A stretch of 64,000 bases of DNA from Rhizobium leguminosarum bv. trifolii WSM2297 (lineage in GTDB: Bacteria > Pseudomonadota > Alphaproteobacteria > Rhizobiales > Rhizobiaceae), in the NCBI RefSeq assembly GCF_000271845.1, contig NZ_JH719395.1:2511624-2575623 (forward strand). The letters run 5' to 3'. A program made the position numbers and the translations under genes. Numbering within the stretch: position 1 is the first letter of the stretch; every line of letters begins with the position of its first letter. Under the pieces are notes generated by a model, which ran no database searches, had not been told where the DNA came from, and saw only the letters and a program-made list of their open reading frames with translations. Of the stretch, positions 60,416-64,000 are shown one piece after another.

Positions 60416-60826
60416 ATGCCAAGTCCCGCCGCCGAAATCCCCGCTGCCGCGTCCGAAATCGCCGCCACCCATTATGCTGCCAAGCTCGGCTTCGAAACCG
60501 ATTGCTCGGATGTCCACGCCGCCTTTGCCGCCGGCAAGGTCGATTTCGTTCTCCTCGACGTGCGCTCGCCGGCGCTGTTTGCACGGTCCCACCTGCCCGG
60601 TGCAACCAACCTGCCGCATGGCAAGATGACGGCGCACCGCATGTCGCAATGGGCAGGCGATACGCTATTCGTCGTCTATTGCGCCGGTCCCCACTGCAAC
60701 GGCGCCGACAAGGCCGCCTTCCGTCTCGCCAAGCTCGGCCTGAAGGCCAAGCTGATGATCGGCGGTATGACCGGCTGGGCCGACGAGGGCTTTGCTTTCG
60801 AAAGTGTCGCCATCGCCGCCGAATAG
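60416..60826 (+). CDS. Rhodanese-like sulfurtransferase
   Basis: A 136-residue single rhodanese domain. FVLLDVRSPALFARSHLPGATNLPHG is the family motif, and the catalytic Cys lies in the loop VVYCAGPHCNGADKAA. It transfers sulfane sulfur, for example to cyanide or thiols. AAAGGAAAG is upstream of the ATG. Divergent from the FtrA-like regulator with a shared promoter of about 90 bases; a hairpin follows it. Confidence 0.86.
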   Translation: MPSPAAEIPAAASEIAATHYAAKLGFETDCSDVHAAFAAGKVDFVLLDVRSPALFARSHLPGATNLPHGKMTAHRMSQWAGDTLFVVYCAGPHCNGADKAAFRLAKLGLKAKLMIGGMTGWADEGFAFESVAIAAE

Positions 60827-60860
60827 GAAAACGCTCCCCAATCTGCGGGGGAGCGCTTGT
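60826..60860. terminator. Shared hairpin between the rhodanese gene and the broken reductase gene
   Basis: Stem CGCTCCCC (60832-60839) with GGGGAGCG (60848-60855). On the minus strand TTTTCC follows, a good U-tract, so it best terminates the reductase transcript; on the plus strand CTTGTCTC is weaker. Confidence 0.7.
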
Positions 60861-60861
60861 C

Positions 60862-61883
60862 TCAAAACTCGATGACGACCTTGCCGAACGGGCCGCGATA
60901 GAGATGATCAAGCGCCTGCGGCAGTTCCTCGAAGGCATAGCGCCTGTCGATGACAGGGTTCAGCCCGGTCTGGTCGACGGCGCGCACCAGATCCTCCAGC
61001 GCCCGGCGATGGCCGACCGAAATTCCCTGAACGACCGGCGCCTTGAGCAACAGAGGTGCCGCCGGCCCCGACACTTCGAAGCCCTCGAAGACGCCGATCA
61101 CGGAAATGCGGCCGTTGACCGCAACGGCCTTCAGCGCCTGGCCGAGATGCGGCCCGCCGACGATTTCGAGTATGTGGTCGGCGCCGTAGTCGCCGGTCAG
61201 TTCATAGAGCTGCTCCACCCAGTCGCGCTCCTGCCGGTTGATCAGGTGGTCGGCGCCGAACGCCAATGTCCGCTCGAGTTTTTCGGCACTGCCTGAGGTG
61301 ATGAACACCTCGGCGCCATGCGCCTTGGCGATCTGCAGACCGAAAAGCGCGACACCGCCGGTTCCCTGCACCAGCACCTTGTCGCCGGCCTTGAGCTTGC
61401 CGCATTCGACGAGCGCAAACCACGCGGTCAGGCCGGCGCAGGGCAGTGTGCTTGCTTCGGCCGCATCGAGTGTATCGGGTGCAAGCGTAGACCACTCCTC
61501 GGAAAGCACCGTGTGCTCGGACAGCACACCCGGATAGAAGCCGCCGCGCGTTTGATAATGCGGTGTGCGGGCAGTGCCCGGCCCGCGTCCTTCGATCCAA
61601 TCCGGTGAAAAGGTGGAGATCACCCGATCGCCCGGCTTGAACGTGTGACGCCGGGCCCGACCGCCTCGACCACGCCCGCCATATCAGAGGCCGGCACGAA
61701 GGGAAATTGCAACGGCAGGCCCATGCCGCTCTCAAGCACCAGCCTGTCGCGAAAATTCAGCGAGACGGCCTCTGTCCGCACCCGCATCATCGTGCCTGAT
61801 GCCTCGGGGATACGGCCTTCGCCGATCCTCAGATTGCTCTCCGGTCCGATCGCATCGGTCTGCCATTGTCTTGTCGTCTGCAT
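60862..61883 (-). pseudogene. Frameshifted MDR-family NAD(P)-dependent alcohol dehydrogenase/quinone reductase
   Basis: Two frames encode consecutive parts of one medium-chain reductase. Residues from ATG 61883 (AGGAG upstream) read through RTEAVSLNFRDRLVLESG and FPFVPASDMAGVVEAVGPGVT, then slip; the other frame continues FKPGDRVISTFSPDW and has the nucleotide fold GDKVLVQGTGGVALFGLQIAK to the end at 60862. One missing base near 61640 (CGTTCAAG instead of CGxTTCAAG) explains the break. Intact, it would be a zinc-independent oxidoreductase controlled by the divergent LysR gene. Sequencing error is the alternative. Confidence 0.85.
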
Positions 61884-61984
61884 CTATGTGCTCCTGCCTG
61901 TTTTGAGGAGCAGCAGATATATCGTTGAATATTTCTCTCCAGTTGCGATATTAATTCACCAAAATGGTGCCATCAGGGAAACAA

Positions 61985-62887
61985 ATGATGGAACAGCTCA
62001 AGGGCATTTCGATCTTCGTCGAAACCGTCGAGGCCGGCGGTTTCTCTGCCGCCGCTGAACGGCTTCACCTCACCCGCTCGGCGGTCGGCAAGACGATCGC
62101 AAAGCTGGAACAGCGCCTCGGCGTCCGGCTCTTCAATCGCACGACCCGCAACCAGAGCCTGACCGACGAAGGCCGGTTCTTCTACGAGCGTTGTCTGAGG
62201 GCCGTCCAGGAAATCCGGATCGGCGAGGCGCAGCTCGAATCGGGCAGACGCGAGGTTCGCGGCCGGCTGCGCATCTCGATGCCGGCGCTGTTCGGCCGCC
62301 ATTGCGCCGCGCCGATCCTGACCCGCCTGCTCGACCGTCATCCGGATCTCGAACTCGATCTCTCGTTCAGCGACCGTGTCGTCGATCTCCTCGAGGACGG
62401 CTTCGATCTTGCCATCCGCAACAGTCCGCTGAAGGACAACCCCGACCTGATGGCGCGGACGATCGCCCGCCAGTCGATGACGGTCTGCGCCTCGCCGGCC
62501 TATCTGGAAAAATATGGTGTGCCTCGGACACTTGACGATATCGCCCACCACCAGGGCATCGTCTATCGCAGGAGTGACCAGGACAAGGCCTGGTCCTTTC
62601 CGGCGACGGCCGGTCCCACCCGCGAAATTCTGCCGAAATCGCGGCTGCGGCTCGACGATCTCGCCTCGATCGCCGATGCGGCCGTCGAGGGCCGCGGGCT
62701 GGCCTGACTGACCTGCTGGCTGGTGCGGGAGAAGGTTTCGTCGGGCGAACTCGTGCGCGTCCTGACCGGCGTGCCGGCCAGCATCTTCGAAGCCCATGCC
62801 GTCTGGCCGAGATCGCCGGTGATGCTGCCGAAGGTCCGTCTTGCCATCGATACGCTGGCGGCAAATCTGCCCCAGCTGATGGATTGA
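61985..62887 (+). pseudogene. LysR-family regulator interrupted by an in-frame TGA
   Basis: The winged helix is ISIFVETVEAGGFSAAAERL then TRSAVGKTIAKLEQRLGVRLFNR, followed by the substrate-binding domain. At 62705-62707 a TGA stops the frame after AAVEGRGLA; the same frame then goes on with LTCWLVREKVSSGELVRVL and PKVRLAIDTLAANLPQLMD to the natural stop at 62887. Homologues have Trp at about that site, so a TGG to TGA change is likely. The truncated product keeps DNA binding but loses the last 60 residues. AGGGAAAC precedes the ATG. It is divergent from the frameshifted reductase. Confidence 0.85.
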
Positions 62888-63118
62888 GGGACGCATTCAG
62901 CCTGCCACACAGCGGACCTGCCTGCGGCATGCCGCGATGGCGCCATACCCGGCTGCGCGCCGGAAAGCCGGCTCAATGACGGATCGCGGCCAAGACGTCG
63001 GGAAGCCCCTGTTTTTCTGCGGGTTTCTCTGGAAATAAGCTGATGTCGCAATATATCGCTAGCTTCATCTACCTGCATGAGCAGCATCATGCGCCATACC
63101 ACTTAGAATTCGGTTCGC

Positions 63119-63655
63119 ATGTCACTTCGCAACATACTTCGCGCACAAACCGCAAATTGCCACGCCGAGGTCGATAGGCTTTTTGGCGCTTTCGACCTCG
63201 CCAATACCGAACAGTATAAGACATTCCTGCGCGCGCATGCCCGCGTCGTGCCGGCCGCCGAAAATGCACTCGAGGATGCCGGAATTATCTCCTTGCTGCC
63301 CGACTGGCCAGAACGGAAACGCAGCCACCTGCTGTTTGCCGATCTCAGCCATCTCGGCGATCGATTGCCCGCTCCCCTTCCGCCACCGAATTTGCGATGC
63401 GAGGCAGCGCTCTGGGGAACCCTGTACGTGCTCGAAGGCTCCAAGCTCGGCAGTACCCTGCTTGCAAAATCCGTACCCGATCACCTGCCCTGCAGCTATC
63501 TCACGCCACGGGGTCCAAAGGGCGCCATGCGGTTCTTCATGGATCGCCTCGACACAAGCGATGTCGCCGATCCCGCGGCCGCAGTCTCCGCAGCTCACAA
63601 TATCTTCGATCTTTTCCTCCAGGCCGGGCAACTCGAACTGGAAGCCGTCCCATGA
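63119..63655 (+). CDS. bphO: Haem oxygenase, BphO-like (phytochrome-associated)
   Basis: A 178-residue all-helical haem oxygenase. The proximal His is in TANCHAEVDRLFGAF (residue 15), the distal helix is AALWGTLYVLEGSKLGSTLLA. It opens haem to biliverdin, the chromophore of bacteriophytochromes. The ATG of a phytochrome gene overlaps its stop (ATGA), so chromophore and apoprotein are made together. No clear ribosome site before the ATG at 63119. Confidence 0.88.
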   Translation: MSLRNILRAQTANCHAEVDRLFGAFDLANTEQYKTFLRAHARVVPAAENALEDAGIISLLPDWPERKRSHLLFADLSHLGDRLPAPLPPPNLRCEAALWGTLYVLEGSKLGSTLLAKSVPDHLPCSYLTPRGPKGAMRFFMDRLDTSDVADPAAAVSAAHNIFDLFLQAGQLELEAVP

Positions 63656-64000
63656 ACGGCACGTTTGAACCCGTCGATCTGACCAATTGCGACCGCGAGC
63701 CGATTCATCAACTCGGCGCAGTTCAGCCCTTCGGCTTTCTGCTGGCGATATCCTCAGACTGGATTGTCACCCGCGCCTCGGCAAATCTGGCGGAGTTCCT
63801 CGGAATTGCCCAGCCCGACGCGCTCGGTCGCCCTGTTACCTCGCTGATCACGCCCGAGTCGCTTCACACAATTCGCAACAAGCTGACCACGCTGCGCGGT
63901 TTCGACGTCGAGCACATTTTCGGCGTTGCCTTGACGTCGGGTCAGGACAGGTTCGATCTTGCCGTCCACATGAATGAAGGTGGTGTCATCATCGAAGGCG
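63652..64000 (+). CDS. Bacteriophytochrome N-terminal part (runs off the window)
   Basis: The frame is open to the end of the window. It begins MNGTFEPVDLTNCDREPIHQ, where the Cys (about residue 13) is at the position that covalently binds biliverdin in bacteriophytochromes, followed by LGAVQPFGFLLAISSDW, the start of the PAS-2 domain that forms the phytochrome knot. The GAF, PHY and output domains are outside. It overlaps bphO by four bases. A red-light sensor, most often with a histidine-kinase output, is expected. Confidence 0.85.
   Translation, partial: MNGTFEPVDLTNCDREPIHQLGAVQPFGFLLAISSDWIVTRASANLAEFLGIAQPDALGRPVTSLITPESLHTIRNKLTTLRGFDVEHIFGVALTSGQDRFDLAVHMNEGGVIIEG

Noticed and set aside
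1..64000. tRNA genes, rRNA genes, CRISPR arrays, prophage or transposase genes
   Set aside because: No T-arm-like GTTCGAATC structures with an acceptor stem, no spaced repeats and no transposase or integrase motifs were found by reading.

Overview
The window is a stretch of chromosome from a fast-growing rhizobium, most likely the Rhizobium leguminosarum / R. etli group. The evidence is GC-rich alpha-proteobacterial coding sequence and a recognisable pss exopolysaccharide (EPS) cluster with a PrsDE type I exporter and Rap-type cadherin-like secreted proteins. It also carries rkpK, lpsL, noeK and noeJ sugar-nucleotide genes, a TonB/hmuPSTUV hemin locus, and a PhyR-NepR-EcfG general stress response locus. 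No tRNA, rRNA, CRISPR array or intact insertion sequence was seen. Species assignment is inference.

Region 1 (1-18 kb) is EPS biosynthesis and export. A plus-strand run of glycosyltransferases (one entering from outside the window, two GT2 enzymes, then the split Alg14/Alg13-like pair PssD/PssE) converges on an SGNH hydrolase. PrsE and PrsD (membrane fusion protein and ABC exporter) follow on the minus strand. Next come two likely PrsDE substrates that are divergently transcribed: a beta-helix protein with a C-terminal cadherin-like domain and a two-domain RapA-like lectin. A minus-strand block then holds the Wzy-dependent machinery: PssT (polymerase), PssN (outer-membrane lipoprotein), PssO, PssP (Wzc-like co-polymerase/tyrosine kinase) and an undescribed membrane-anchored protein coupled to PssP.

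Region 2 (18-31 kb) mixes housekeeping and sugar-nucleotide genes: a transglutaminase-like secreted protein, RkpK (UDP-glucose dehydrogenase, making the UDP-glucuronate used by PssC/D/E-type enzymes), a PPP phosphatase, an MhqD/MhqO-like hydrolase-dioxygenase pair, uracil-DNA glycosylase, NoeK and NoeJ (GDP-mannose supply), an EEP-family hydrolase and LpsL (UDP-glucuronate 4-epimerase).

Region 3 (31-44 kb) holds a CecR-YbhGFSR-type multidrug ABC operon with a large inverted repeat at its promoter, a small stress-type secreted protein, a CadC-like TolB/TPR regulator, a short EamA transporter, a ThuA/ThuB-like pair, a TetR-SMR efflux pair with a perfect palindromic operator, a truncated haemoglobin and a DUF423 protein. 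A mosaic palindromic repeat follows.

Region 4 (44.5-51.7 kb) is haem-iron acquisition: a DUF2325 gene overlapping a haem-degrading monooxygenase (with an unusual in-frame N-terminal extension and an iron-responsive-type operator), TonB, a secreted orf, then hmuP-S-T-U-V.

Region 5 (51.7-56 kb) is the general stress response. nepR-ecfG diverges from phyR, which is followed by an HWE kinase. Matches to the EcfG promoter pattern GGAAC-N16/17-CGTT lie before nepR, phyR, the kinase gene, a DUF883 gene and, far away at 37.4 kb, a small glycine-zipper protein gene.

Region 6 (56-64 kb) has PreT/PreA (dihydropyrimidine dehydrogenase), a decayed SEC-C gene, an FtrA-like regulator divergent from a rhodanese, and a divergent MDR-reductase/LysR pair in which both genes are broken (frameshift and nonsense codon). 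It ends with a haem oxygenase overlapping the start of a bacteriophytochrome that runs off the window.
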